Of a stretch of DNA of 64,000 bases, positions 10,309 to 22,452 are shown piece by piece; the stretch's first letter is position 1, and each line of letters starts with the position of its first letter. A model generated the notes under the pieces. That model was not told the DNA's origin. It worked only from the letters and a program-made list of their open reading frames with translations, and ran no database searches. The stretch lies in NCBI RefSeq assembly GCF_947507565.1, contig NC_089175.1, forward strand, positions 4,205,733 to 4,269,732, read 5' to 3'. Made by a program: the position numbers and the translations under genes. The stretch comes from Oscarella lobularis (taxonomy: Eukaryota > Porifera > Homoscleromorpha > Homosclerophorida > Oscarellidae).

Positions 10309-11290
10309 TGAAGTCGAAACGTCGTCAAAGACGCTCGTTCTACTCGAGGAAGAATCTTCAAGGTCTTTTTCGATTTCATCACAAGCTTTCCACAAACACT
10401 GAAAACAGGTAAATCGTTTTATTCTAAGCTACGTTTATCGAGTAAGCGTTTTCCTTCTACCAGATGAACAGGTGGGCGACGCGTTGGAACCGTTGAAGTC
10501 CCCAATCGAGATCAACATACACTATGGCTCCGAACTGTGTCTTCATTCAAATCCCGGCGCCTTTATTGAATGTCATGGTACGTGCGACGACGAACCGTCA
10601 CTGCTAAACGGCGCCGTAGCACTCTGTTTGATGTCAATGGATCATGAAGGCGAGCGAATTCATGCGGACGATCGTCACACAATCGACTGCTGGCATTGAA
10701 ACATCACTGCGCCGCCCATCGACCCAGACGTCTTTCCGGGCGTTCTACGATTCGCTAGATGCAAGTATGGAATCAATGACGTTCAAATGACCGACGCGGG
10801 AAAGTACACTTGCAAATTGGCAGGAGGTAGCTCAGTAGACAGGAGAAGCGTATCAATAACTGTCTCAGGTGATATGCCAAATTGTACTTTGTTCAACTTT
10901 GTATTGTTGCTTTTCCGCTTTAGAGAACATAATTTTTGCAGGCAAAAATGAAACGATAACGGTCTAGCGTGGGAAGTTAGAGATTGACTGCTGCCTAATG
11001 GCGAACTCGTTACGATACGTACGCGTAATTCATAAATAGGAGAGCGTTTTTCATACGATTGAGTCGCCCCTTCTAGACGGGGACAGCATTTTTCTTGACT
11101 CCGTCCTGAAGGAGTCCAGTCGAAAAGGCTCCTAGCTATTTTTGCCTACGAGAATGGACTGGTGAAGCACGAACTTTTGAGGAGCCAAAACCGAAGAAAG
11201 AAATGTTAATGCATTCTCTCATTTGCCTCAAAACGACGGGCCTCATTGAGAAACTGTACAATAACATCTCAGTTCGAAATGGGGGAAGTC
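10309..11290 (+). pseudogene. E-type pseudogene joined to a C-type tail remnant
   Basis: 10309-10409 matches the E1 signal exon (MKSKRRQRR start) but with insertions. About 10464-10867 matches the distal Ig exon of E1, with a TGA where E1 has the Trp of CWHWNIT (at 10697-10699). The start of the next Ig exon follows at about 10925-11020 with a TAG. From about 11060 the sequence changes to a decayed copy of the C-family tail (FLDSV, then fragments with several stops). So an E gene and a C gene have been fused by deletion and have since decayed. Confidence 0.65.
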
Positions 11291-12148
11291 AGTGGTTACG
11301 TAATTCTCTAAATTTAGAAAGTGGACGTTATTATGAGAAAAACTAGATGTGATGGGGAAAAGATATACCCGTATCGAATTGACCGAGGCCAAGAAAGGAG
11401 CTCAGGAAGTGACAAGATAAATCAGAGTCTTCCCATAGTCAAGAAAATACAGCGTAAAGATTCTTCAAAACATCATCGGTTCCAATAACTCTCAGGTGAT
11501 GACGTCAAATTGTTTGACGTGAATCACCCTACAAATTGTGCTTTGAATCCTCTAAAGATCGTGCCGAACAAGATTGCGGAAGTGCTCAAGCTGACACAGT
11601 GACACAGGGAGCTGCCTCCTACTGCTAAACAGCGCTGTGGGTACGCACGTTAAATTTTCATTTCATCTATGATCTAACAGTGTTTCAAATGCTTTAGGCT
11701 GACGACTTGCAGTTCGGTCTACAGGACAGCAAGTCGCACGCTCAGAGAAGACTCGGCCAGCGTCAGGTTGCGGTTTCAAAATCGTTTAAAAACAACAAAG
11801 GTCCTATATTTTGGCGTCAAACGTCCTTGCGTACCTACTCAACGCCACCCACTTTCCCGCTTGGAAACAATTGCTTTACGTCAATTAGGTAAGAGCGAAG
11901 GAGAGAGAGACATACTGTTTAGCTCTCATGTTGAATCGTTTAATTAAGCTACCGTGCGCGTCTTGTTTTTGAGGGATGAGAGTGGGGAATGTCCCCATGC
12001 GTAGGAGGCAGCAGCATTGCATCAGAATAGTCACAAGGCAATGACATAACTCGAATCTTTTCTTTGTATTCCGGGAGACGTTGTTTGTAGATCATTGATT
12101 GTGGGAATGCTTGGGGGGTCAACTGAAGGTCACAATGATTGAAACAAG
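11291..12148 (+). promoter_or_regulatory. Conserved 5' flank of family-C genes
   Basis: No gene seen. Blocks at about 11520-11660 and 11700-12148 recur upstream of C2 (21840-22452), upstream of the orphan signal exon (41300-41834) and partly upstream of C3 (43300-43571). The order and the closeness to the signal exon are kept, so this is probably the promoter and 5' UTR of the C family. Confidence 0.4.
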
Positions 12149-15100
12149 ATGCTTCAGCTAGGGATTTGCATTGTGGCAATATTTGTTGGTAGGATTTGGC
12201 GCTCTATTATACCTCCCCAAATGCAAACGATCTCCATCTCTCCAATTGACCCAAACCAATAAGCCTCGCCTTTGGCTTCTGATGATTCCTGAGATTCCCA
12301 ACTTTCACTTACGTAAAAGCGTACGTAGATACGTATGCCAGAGTTTTTTTCTCTATGAGTTCTACTTTCTTGAGCACCCACGATTCCTCAGCGTTGTGTA
12401 AACGGGGACCTGTCGTCATTTTTGCTCGAACAGAAGGGCAAAGGTGTTCGTCATATTGGTTTCACTTTCCAAAACGCTCCCACATAAGCTGATTACGTCT
12501 CTCCCTCTTCCCTCCCTCTTCCCTCTCTCAGACTCTTAGTCTAACTGAGACTTCTTTAGTACTGTGTTCCGGCGTCAAAGCAAGGATAACCGCCTACATC
12601 AATATTTCTCGTCCTCAGAAGTATCTTGTCCTCGGCGAAACGACGAACAAAACCTTTTTGGTTTGCAATGGCAGCTCCTCAACGAACGGCCTGCGAATCA
12701 GTTTGACGTTGTCCCGAGACCCAGCCAATCATCCAAAAGTTCCGTTTGTTTCCATGACTCCCGGTGGCGAGACGGACGATCGCTACTCGGTCAAGTGCAC
12801 ACCGGAAATGCCGCTCGACGGCGGATTTGCGAACGTGAGCAAAGCGTTCTGCGTATTGGGAATCGCCAATGTAGTCATGGAAGACGCCGGCCGGTACAGT
12901 TGTCAAGTCGAAAGCTCGAACCGTTCGATCCAAGCGGTTCGCACTCAAGTGGGAGTTCAAGTTTATCGTGAGACCCGAGAAAAGAAAAACGAAACGTTTG
13001 CGGTGATACATGTGTTCTTTTTGCAGAAAAATTTATCATCAATACTGTTGAGTCAAATCGTAAAACGCTTGACGTCAACGAAACCGATAGCGTCGTATTG
13101 AAATGTCGAATTAGTCCGCAAAAGGATCTCTTAGATTTGATCGTTCAGTGGAGACGTTCAGGCGACGTCATACAGTCGAAGGACAGCAACAAGCGGAGTA
13201 TCGTCGGTGAGTTCGACTACACATTGCAGTCGGCAAATCGAAAGGATGCAGGCGTCTACCAGTGCGTTGTTATATCCGAGAACGTCGGCGCCGTGATTAT
13301 CGATTCTGGCAGTAGCACTGTATTGCACGTAAACTGTAAGTTGCAAGCGAATGGGCATTCATTTATTTTAATTTCTGTCTATATGTATATAGTTGAGCCG
13401 ATACTGAACATTTTCTCGACGCCGTATTTTTCCAAGAATAGTTTTGTGGTGATCGGCTACCATAAAAGGGATTCTCTCAACTGTACCGCCGACGGCTATC
13501 CGCGTCCTCGCCTAATCATGTCGCGCAACGGGAAACAGATCAATAATACGGCGGTTAATACGGCGGTCACATTCACGTTTTCTTCAGCCACTAGATCTAA
13601 CGACGGTAATTACTGCTGCTATGCGTCAAACAAACTTGGCAATCGCACTGCGTGCTTGACAGTCTTAGTCAAAAGTAATAACGAGAAGTGTACTATAAAA
13701 TCTATATCAAATTGCTTCGTAGTGCCTTCGAGAATACTCAATTTTGGGGTCGCAGACAAAAGCAGTTTCCTTCCGGCTAACGCGACGGTCACTTTGACAT
13801 GCAATGCATGGGGGAGACCTTCACCTCTCATCTCAATATACGACCCTAGTGGAAGACGCGTACAAGTACACAACCCTCGTAGAAGACCCGTAGAAACGGT
13901 TGGCGTTGGCGGGGAACTAGCCGCCGCGTTCACTTTCAATACAAGCTCGGTGAAAGAAGGCGTTTATACGTGTCAAGCTAATAATTCGGTTGGAAACGTC
14001 ACGTCAAAGCATACCCTTCGTTTGAGTGGTAAGATGATGATAGGCTTCACATTATATTCACAAAACGCGAAAAGTCAATTTTTCTTACACTAGTTGGGAT
14101 TACATTTTGGGACGCGACGACAAGTGACGGCAATCAACAGTGCCGCCCCGAAGGCTCCACGCTGTGCTGCGCAGCGACTGCGGGAAATAATTCACTGACT
14201 GTCCAAATCTTGAATTCCAAAGGAATTCTGAACTCGACAAAGGGCATAGGAGCAAAGACCTGCGCAGTTGTCAAAAAAATTGGAAACTACAGCTGCTTCG
14301 CGGCGAATCAATTCAGCAACGCAACACGGCTTTTAGAGGAATCCGTTCCAAGTTGTCCCCAGTCCCAGGCGATCATCACCGGCGCCGGTATTGGGGTTTT
14401 TGTCTTTTTGATTCTTATCGTGGTGACTTCGGGAGTTATAAGGTAACGCTTGGCTCAGCTTTGCGCTGTTCTATTGTTTCTTTTGCGTCGGAAGGTGCTT
14501 AGGAAGAAGTTCACAAGGGGAGAGTTCAGGAGCGCAATCTCAGCCCACGAGCGAAACTACGCCCTTGCTTTCATCAGAAGAGAACGTTGGTGGTAAGGCT
14601 GACAACGCTACATCGGTTCTGTCACAAGCAACGGCAGGCGATTCCGACGTAACGTCGTCCTTGATTGTATCACAAACGGCGGATGACAATATAGGTAAGC
14701 AGTTATTTTATAAGTTTCTACAAAGAATAATTTTTTGAAAAATAGATAAGCAGATTGTGATTGTTTCTAACGTAATTCAATATAATTGGGAGGACGTTTT
14801 TCGTACGATCGAGCCGCCCTTCGAAGACGGAGAGCGTTTTCTTGACTCCGTCTTGAAAAAGGCTAAGGAGTCGAGTTACGAGGACTCCTATTGGGCGGAG
14901 TATTGCCTACGAAAATGGATCGGTGAAAATACGAATTCAGAGCCTAAACCGGAAAACAGTTTTCTCCATACCGTACACAAAGCTCTTCTTGACCTTGAAG
15001 CGATGGATCTCGCTGAAAAACTCTACAGAGATTTTCCAGTTCTCAAACTCAAACAAGGTGAGATTCTTGGGAAGTCTTCTCGTGCTAAATAATTGATTAA

Positions 15101-15159
15101 TTCTAAATTGGCATTTAGAAAACGAACTTCTTTTGTCTGCTTCTTTTGAGAAAAATTAG
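12149..15159 (+). CDS. C1: family-C receptor, 5 Ig domains, TM, death-fold-like tail
   Basis: Exons: 12149-12188 (ATG and short signal peptide MLQLGICIVAIFV), 12560-12967 (distal V-like Ig, EDAGRYSC), 13027-13335 (Ig, DAGVYQC), 13393-13674 (Ig, GNYCCYASN), 13723-14028 (Ig, EGVYTC), 14094-14442 (Ig with TLCCAATAG, then TM), 14495-14694 (Ser/Thr-rich linker; a 45-bp GT-AG intron at 14593-14637 is possible and frame-neutral), 14746-15057 (tail domain), 15119-15159 (end, TAG). The frame is open throughout: 748 residues if the 45 bp are retained. The tail has YNWEDVFRTIEPPF, LDSVLKKAKES, SYWAEYCLRKW, FLHTVHKALL and LAEKLYRDFP, the same order of helices as A and B. Type I membrane receptor; ligand unknown. 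Confidence 0.82.
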
Positions 15160-15978
15160 ATGTCGAAAGTCTGCCCTACCGTTGCTTATTTTTTGATGGC
15201 CGTCATCCTCTTTCAAACCCGTTTTTCCGTGAGATTCATTTAGTCAACATTGTACCAAACTGGCCGTGACCTGGAAAGGAGCAGCGCACAATAACTCAGA
15301 AAGTGACGAAATAAATCAAACTCTTCCCGTAGTCAAGAGAAGATACTGCGTAAAGATTCAGACAAAGCCATTCAAAGGTGTGCTTTTTTGTAATGTCGTT
15401 TCATACTGAATTTCTTCCAGACAGATGCTCAACCACTAGCAAGGTCTTTTTACTCAAATTCCAATTTTAGCAACCAATAAATTACAATGACAAGAACAGA
15501 GATATACAAGAATGTATCACAGAACCAAGTATCCGGGAGTTCGTCCTGTTTCATTGCCTTCAAAAGACGTTTCTTCACGTCAATTTACCTTCATTTGTGC
15601 TTGGATTGTTAACGAAATTGCTTTATTTGTGTCTCTCGTGGAATGAAAGAGCTTGGCGACAGTCTTTTTGGTGAGAAACGGGCGACGCCGAAAATTGGGG
15701 CCGAAAGCAGACAAGCAGCCAGCAGGGGTCAACAGTTTGCCGCCGCTGTAAAAGGATTAATGCATGTCTGCGTGGTTTATCTGTAGTCTGGTGTGCTGTG
15801 AGCTTCGTAGTGGTGGGTCTGTTCAGTAGAAATCGGTTCTTGTTGCAACTTTTCTAACTCATTTCTTAGGAGAGAGAATCATGACAAAGATCCGTTGGTC
15901 AGAAACTTCGAGCCTCCAAGCAAAGTTGGACGATTGAATATTAATTAATTTATTAATTAGCCTAATAAGATTCACTTC
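15160..15978. repeat. Repeated flanking block (copy 1)
   Basis: No gene. About 15180-15800 recurs at 25500-26120, 46480-46990 (diverged) and 52835-53400, and partly at 35390-35870. It contains short open frames on both strands with no coding support (they differ between copies by frameshifts). In three places it lies between a C or E gene and a D gene or remnant, so it is duplicated with the genes. Confidence 0.5.
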
Positions 15979-16260
15979 TGGAGCAAATTGAATTTGTTTC
16001 CGCGATGCTTTCGCGGGACTGGGAAGTCTTGAGGGATTTTTGTCGTGCAGTTATACCACCCTTTAGAAAGGGCGAATCTTTTATTGACGGTATCGAAACG
16101 GAGCGCCGAGCTAAGACAGGTCACACTGACATCTACTGGGCGAAGCGTTGTCTAACGACTCGCTATAGTAAACGCTTCCCACGCCCCGATCTTGGAAAGA
16201 GTCTAAAAATGATTTTGGCTTCTCTATAATTATTTTCAGGTCTTGAATTGTCACCCTGTG
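15979..16260 (+). pseudogene. Family-A tail-domain remnant
   Basis: The frame from 15981 matches the A tail exon (EQIEFVS, then DWEVLRDFCRAV, IYWAKRCL) but lacks the middle and C-terminal helices, and no TM or Ig exons precede it. A degenerate last exon follows (GTCTTGAATTGTC near 16239, as in the A genes). It is what is left of another A gene. Confidence 0.6.
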
Positions 16261-16991
16261 CTTCCCCTTTGCTTCTGAATCAGAATCTGTGTAGTATCAC
16301 TGTGTCACATGCACATGTACAATTATTTCGCCGTTCATTTGTTTGTTAATTAATTAAAACGCTTTTTCCGATGTCATGCATCTTATAAATAACGTAGAGG
16401 TTCTCTGTATCGCGTTCTCAGTTCTTTTGTGAAGGTTGCATGGGCAGTGGCTCTAGTGATGATCGCGCACGCTACCCAGAAGTCAGACCCGGAGGAACTG
16501 TTTTTCTCTTGTGAACATTGCTAGAAGAAGTCAGTGTCAATTGCAGCATTGTTCTAGTGACCGAGTACAGCTAGGATCCTCCGTGAGGCGCGCGAGTGCG
16601 TTCTGTATTTATCCTGTAGACTGTAGAACCGTACCAAACTATAGTACTGCAGTAATCTCTTCGCGCGGCAGCGACAAAAGACTGCTGATTCATTGATCGG
16701 CTAAAAGCCGCGCGTTTAGTCGCAAGGAGCAGTAACGCTAAGCGTCTCGACGAGGCGCAGCTGTCGTGAAACGCTTCCTGGTAAGAAAAGGGGGCTCCCT
16801 TTCTCATTGCAGTGCGCATGCGACGTTTCGGCGACCTTTTGTCTACTTTCTGTTCAATGACGTTATGCAATCACTTCAATGAGGTCATCGTCATAAGTTT
16901 GTTTTCCCCCGGCTTGCTCAAGCGCTCTATTATATCTAGGATTCTAGGTGTGATTGATTGAGTGCTTGTACTTAATTCGACGGGACGAAAG
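16261..16991 (+). promoter_or_regulatory. 5' flank of A3
   Basis: No gene. Similar to the A2 flank at 1380-1836 from about 16440 on. Probably promoter and 5' UTR; no single element is clear. Confidence 0.3.
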
Positions 16992-19254
16992 ATGTTCCAG
17001 GCGCATCAAGACATTCGTATCAACTTCATCGTTGCACTTCTATTTGGTAAAGACTGCGGTGATGTCACAAGTCGGTGCTCACGCTTGCATGCTTTCACTA
17101 TCAGTTCAGTCAGTGTCCAAATCTGACTTGGGTAACGTGGCCTTACTGTACAATGTAGCGCTTACGGTGTTTTTGATCAAAACCCATCTGCCTTTGACAA
17201 GAATGCCTCCCTCTTTCAGCTTCCTTTTGTAGACTCATTTGTTCCCAGCACGTTTTTTCTATATCTCTGAGACTCGACTGTCAGGATAGCGCAGACCTTA
17301 TAGCCACATCAATCTCGCGATGATTGAGATCTAGACATCAATTTTCCGTCTTGTACGTAGGAGCTAGAGGAGACCTTTTTTTCGCAAACTTGAAAGAGAA
17401 TACTTTGAGCAAATATAGCGTAGCGCATGGCCCACCCGACGGCGACACGATGCAATGCCTGCTCAGTAGTCTTTGTGCACACGTAGGTGTGGCTGGACAT
17501 CAAGATGCATCTCTCAACGCCCGCTTCGTTTTCTCGCGTCCTCAGAAGTATTTGGTGAAAAACGAAACGACGAGCGACGACTTCTTGCGCTGCGAAGGCG
17601 GCTACAGCAACGCGTCAATGAAAGGCATTCGAATCAGCATGACCCGCGTCAGTCCTACTTATGATCACATCGTGCCCGGCGGCAGTGACCGCTACACGTT
17701 CGGTTGCACGCCCGAAATGCCTTCTTACTCTGGATATGTGCTCGTTAGCAAGGCATTTTGCCTGCTGGGATTTAAGTCTGCTGAAAGAAGAGATGCTGGT
17801 ATATATGACTGTGATGTAGCGAGTGGTTCTACTGATAAGCAGGCTCAGTGGCACCTTCGAGTATATGGTGAGTTGTTACTTTGCTTGGTAACGTTTTCAC
17901 TCGATTATATTGCAGACAATTTCATACTTTCTACAAGTAAAGGAGCACAAAATCCGAAAGAAAAGTACGTCGACGAGCATCAACCTTTTAAACTGAAGTG
18001 CCGCGTTAATCTTCTAAATTCTGGCTTGGAGATCAAGTGGAGAATGTGGACCAGATCCGGTCACCTCGTGATTCGTAGGTCTCTGAGCGGTACAGAAATC
18101 TCTCATAATTACAAGGTGTCGTCGGCAAGCAGAGATGACGAAGGAATGTACCAGTGCGTCGTCGTTTCCTTGAACGACGGTGCTAAGACAATTGACTCCG
18201 GCAATCGTACAATCGTACATATACGATGTATGTTCCCAGCCACGGGTTTCTATTAAACTGATTGTGTTATGCGTAGATGCTCCAGTAGCATATCTCTCCT
18301 CAAGGCCGGTACCTGTCCTACAGAACGCTGTGACACTTGACAACTATAATGCCACTGATTATCTAAATTGCACCGTTAAGGGCTATCCTACTAGTATCAC
18401 CATAATGAAAAATAACGTCATTCTTGCCTCAATGAATCAGAATAACAATACAGTGATGTTGAAACTTTCGGTAGCCAAGAGTGAGAGTGGTATGTATTGC
18501 TGCAAGGCGTCCAACGCACTCGGTTCCAACAAGACTTGCTTAGCTGTATTTGTACGCGGATCCAAATTTCAATGGAAAGCGATTTCTGTAGGCACTGGTT
18601 TTCTCGTCTTACTGATACTGTCTACTATTGCTCACGTGCAAATAAGAAAGAGGTCTGTGTGTATAATCATTTGCGCGTGTCTATGTAGTTCTTTTATTTA
18701 TCTGTTTATAAAAGGCGTAGCCGTCGTGGATCTTCACCAACTGAAGATACAGAAACAGATCTCCTGCTTCCAATGCCAGGTAAATTATTTGCATTTGCAG
18801 CGTTTCAAATAAAGTTTGTTTAATTATCTAACTTTATGCATGCATAGAGGAGCAAATTAATTTTGTTTCCGGATTGTTTTCTGAGTGGTCATGGAAAGAT
18901 TTCAGGGATTTTTGCCGTACGATGGTTCCATGTTTTGAAGAGTCTTTTCTTGACGATGTTACGGAAAAGAGAGCTAAATCGGAAGCTTCCGATGATGCTT
19001 ATTGGAGAAAGTATTGTCTAAAGGCCTGGATGAAAAAATATCCGCTATGCAGTTTCCTTCAATCCGCTTATGATGCCCTTAGAAATGGTATCAAAGATAA
19101 GATACTGGCTAGAAAGTGTTGCAGGCGCTTTCCACGTCTTGGGCTTGGAGAAAGTAAGCTCTACTTTACTTTTTGGCTTGTTTTGAGTATCTTTCATTTA
19201 GGTCTTGAAATGTCAGGGTCTCATTCTGATTCAGAGTCATTTCAAGAGTCCTGA
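16992..19254 (+). CDS. A3: family-A receptor, 3 Ig domains, TM, death-fold-like tail
   Basis: Exons: 16992-17046 (ATG and signal peptide), 17487-17867 (distal V-like Ig), 17916-18227 (Ig, DEGMYQC), 18277-18652 (Ig with GMYCCKASN, then TM and a short basic end), 18715-18779 (linker), 18848-19153 (tail domain), 19202-19254 (end). They sum to 1548 nt, 515 residues, no internal stop, all phases consistent with A2. The tail has WKDFRDFCRTM, FLDDVTEKRAK, AYWRKYCLKAW, FLQSAYDALRN and a Lys/Arg-rich last helix. Intact paralogue of A2. Confidence 0.82.
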
Positions 19255-20075
19255 AGTCAACTTGCCCGGATTTGCACTACTTGCCCTTGTCACCTGTCAC
19301 CTGTTATTAATTTAACTGCAATGAAGTTAAATTAATAATTTCGGTTCGTAATAAGTTTGCTGTGTAGACCCTGCTGTAGACAGTGAGACCATAGATATAT
19401 CTATGGTGAGACAGTGTAGACAGTGTAGACAGTAGTGTCAGAGTCTCTGGTACAGTAGTGTGTTGTGTAGGCCTGTCCTGTGTAGACAAAATGTGTAGAC
19501 AGTTGTAGACAGTGTAGACTCGGAATATAGCGCACGTTAAAAGATCTCTTGGGCGGAGAACGAACGGAACGGCTTCGGCTAAGGAAAGACAGATCAGAGA
19601 GAAGATTTACGGCTCGGGCGCTTGCTCCTAGACAGCGAATCGTTCAGTGGCGGCGTTCTAGTCGGCAAACCAGAATGCAGACAGGCGTCTACCATTGCGC
19701 CGTTGATTCTCAATTCCGGCATTAGCACTGCTGTTTACTCACACGATGCGCTTTAGCTCTTCGCCGGTAGGACTAGCCACACGATCCCAGAATTTAGGCA
19801 GACGCATCAGCACTGCTGTTTATTCACACGATGCGCCTTAGCGATGTCGCGCTATACTCTTCGCCGGAAGCAGATCGAGAATTCAATCAGCCACAGGACG
19901 ACTGTAGGACTAGCCATACGATTTGGTGCCGTAAAATACCTGGGCCCCGTGCGCTCGCGTAATTCACAAGCTTGGATCATATTTTCGAGTGACTTTACGA
20001 CAGCACAAACACATCAGACGGTACACCAAAACGTTCAACTCGAGTTTGTGGCTCTCCGGTGAACAAGTCGCGAGC
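19255..20075. other. A3 3' flank with GTGTAGACA-rich low-complexity stretch
   Basis: About 19360-19520 is built from many GTAGACAGTG-like units and includes a short palindrome (ACCATAGATATATCTATGGT at about 19388-19407). About 19535-19660 is a third, damaged copy of the helical fragment of 685-848. The rest matches 4440-4737. No intact gene. Confidence 0.45.
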
Positions 20076-20644
20076 TCACGGATACTCTTCAATGACGATG
20101 CGAGGCACGGTTCCCCAGCCGGAATGTTTGCTTGTCATGCCGTAGTAGGGGCAGTTGCCGACGCGAACGGCGACGTCGACATTCCCCTCGGGCAGATTCT
20201 CGCAAATGCCGGTGATCTGACGATGACGACTCGTACTCATCGGATTGTTTTGGTTATCGTTGACGTGCACGATTCCTTCGATGGTGTCGGGGGACGTGCA
20301 TTCGTTTCCATTGAAGGTGAAGTACCATTTTGCGCAGCACAACGACCTCGGGCAGAGGACGCTCATCGTGGCGGCGTACGTCACTTTGAGCGCCGAGCTA
20401 GCGCTTTGCTTGTCTATGGTGCACGCCGTCTATCGTGCCACGAGAATTTTTAAAAAGGGTTTTCGTTTCAGGAGTTTTGAATACCGGAACAGTTCCGACT
20501 TGCTGGCTTTGGGCATTGCTTATAGTTGATCTGGAGAGTGGCATCAAGGTTAGTGACATGGGATAAGAATTGGCTTACGGTTTGAGCTTCGGCGCTCAGG
20601 TACAACGAAACGAAGCAAAGCAGAAGACTGACGGTTGAAAGCAT
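20076..20644 (-). pseudogene. CTHRC1-like gene, frameshifted (copy b)
   Basis: Same three exons as copy a: 20644-20579 (signal peptide), 20530-20485 and 20429-20076. The second exon lacks 14 bp (the TW of QCTW and what follows), and its donor and the third-exon acceptor have changed, so the frames no longer join. The third exon alone still encodes a complete CTHRC1 C-terminal domain (CCAKWYFTFNG, GICENLP, GNCPYY, GWGTVPRIVIEE). Either a recent pseudogene or a gene with altered splicing. Confidence 0.65.
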
Positions 20645-21300
20645 CGTCGAAACGTTCCTGAGAATGGCTCGATTGTTTGACAATGGAACACTGGTGCTTG
20701 GTAGCACGGTTTATGTAGCGGGCGTCTTTCCGGGTACGCTACTTTTCGAAAGCCCTACAAGCGTCCGGTCTACTGACCGTTCGATTTTAGGGAATCATCT
20801 TTGCTGAAAATGAAATGAAGTTCCGTAGAAGTGACGTGCCTTGCAAGCTTGAACCGACTCATTAGACGGAAGTCTAAATTGCTCAGGTAAATTGTGTGCT
20901 AAAATTTTCATGCTTTGCAAGGTTGAACTATGTGACCCTATTAGCGGAAGCCAATGTACTAAAAATATAAGTGAAGCTCGGTCAAAATTCGACAGTGGGT
21001 TTCTAAGAAGACAACACTGCGTTGATTCTCAAGGTGGTACTCACTTGAATGTGGGATGCTGTGCTCTTCTTCGAACTTCTCATACGTGGGAGACAATTGC
21101 ATTATAACGTTATCGCAATCTAATAAGTCGTACCCACAGCCTGCAAATTAAATGTTTCACTTGATATCTGCGTAGGGTAAGGATCTGCGTTGGGTAGGAC
21201 TCCTCGACGACGTACCGGCTGAAGTTTGCTCGAACTTGCTGATTATTTCATTTCTACTGCCGAGAGTGTGTACTGTTCATGGAGGGCATACTTTTTTTTT
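20645..21300. other. Copied flank, no gene
   Basis: 20590-20990 is almost identical to 30677-31082, showing a recent duplication. The sequence then changes at about 20985 to material shared with 43010-43220. No supported gene. Confidence 0.45.
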
Positions 21301-21319
21301 CACTCACGTTTGTCTCTTA

Positions 21320-21660
21320 GCTGATCCTGAAATTATTCAATATTTGGCCAAAGGATTACAATGAGATGAACCGCAACGTCGTCGACTTCGTCTGCGGGAA
21401 TCGCGTGCTAACGGTAACGCATGGAAACAAGTCGTCGATACAGTGTTGACTCCGTCCATGTCATTGTTTGCGGTGGGAAGAATTAGTTTTGATCGTTTCT
21501 TCAGACTTGATTTGTGTTACGTAGAAGCTCCTCCCCTTGGACATTTTCCTCTTTATTGCACTCTTTTTTCCAAGGACAAGAAGGTGAAAGGTGATCATAA
21601 TAAATTACAAAAGATGGTCCAAACGAAGCGTATGTTTGCAGATTAGCAAACGCTTGTGAA
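21320..21660 (+). pseudogene. Decayed D-type Ig exons
   Basis: The part after CTCTTAG (about 21320) matches the third Ig exon of the D genes (ADPEIIQYLAK) with stops. At about 21490-21545 an acceptor region plus EAPPL matches the start of the fourth D Ig exon. About 21640 matches its end. Most of both domains is deleted. Confidence 0.5.
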
Positions 21661-22452
21661 AGTGCTTTAGTATATGCACAGAGGTGCTACTAGTAGTACG
21701 TCCTATTTTAGTAACGATGATCTTGAATTTCAGATTGCTTGATTGAAGAGTGCGTTTGTCTTTAGCACCGTTCTTGTACCTGTAGGCAAATTATTTACGC
21801 ACAGTTGAGATTCATTTCTAGAATATTCCTGTAGATGGGTCGCCCTACAAATTGTGCTTTGAATCCTTCAAAGATCATTATGGAAGTACTTGCGTTGAGT
21901 GGCACAGTGACACCGGGAGCTGCTCCCTACTGCTAAACAGCGGTAAGCAAGTCGTCTGCCTAAACCATTAGAGACCCTGTTAGATCATAAATAAAATTAA
22001 AATTTCACGTGCGTACCCACGTGAAACTGACCAGTTAACTCTGCAGGACAACAAGTTGCACGCTCAGAGAAGACTCGGCCAGCGTCAGGTTGCGGTTTCA
22101 AAATCGTTTAAAAACAACAGAGATCCTAATTTTTGGCGTCAAGCGTCCTCGCGTACGTACTCAACGCCACCCACTTTCCAGCTTGGGAACAATTGCTTTA
22201 CGTCAATTAGGTAAGAGCGAGGGAGAGAGAGACCTACTGTTTAGCTTTAATGTTAATCGTTTTTTGAGGGATGGAATGAGAGTGGGGAAGGTCCCCGAGT
22301 GGGGAAGGTCCCCATGCGTAGGAGGCAGCATTGCATCATGCAGAATAGTCACAAGGCAATGACATAACTCGAATCCTTTCTATTTATTCCGGGAGACGTT
22401 GTTTGTAGACCATTGATTGTGGGAATGCTTGGAGGGTCAAGTGAAGGTCACA
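21661..22452 (+). promoter_or_regulatory. 5' flank of C2
   Basis: No gene. 21840-22452 matches the C1 flank. It also holds a local direct duplication of GTGGGGAAGGTCCCC (22287-22312 region). Confidence 0.4.

Noticed and set aside
12171-12401. Open frame downstream of the C1 signal exon
   Set aside because: It runs through the intron; the conserved frame is the signal peptide with a GT donor at 12189.
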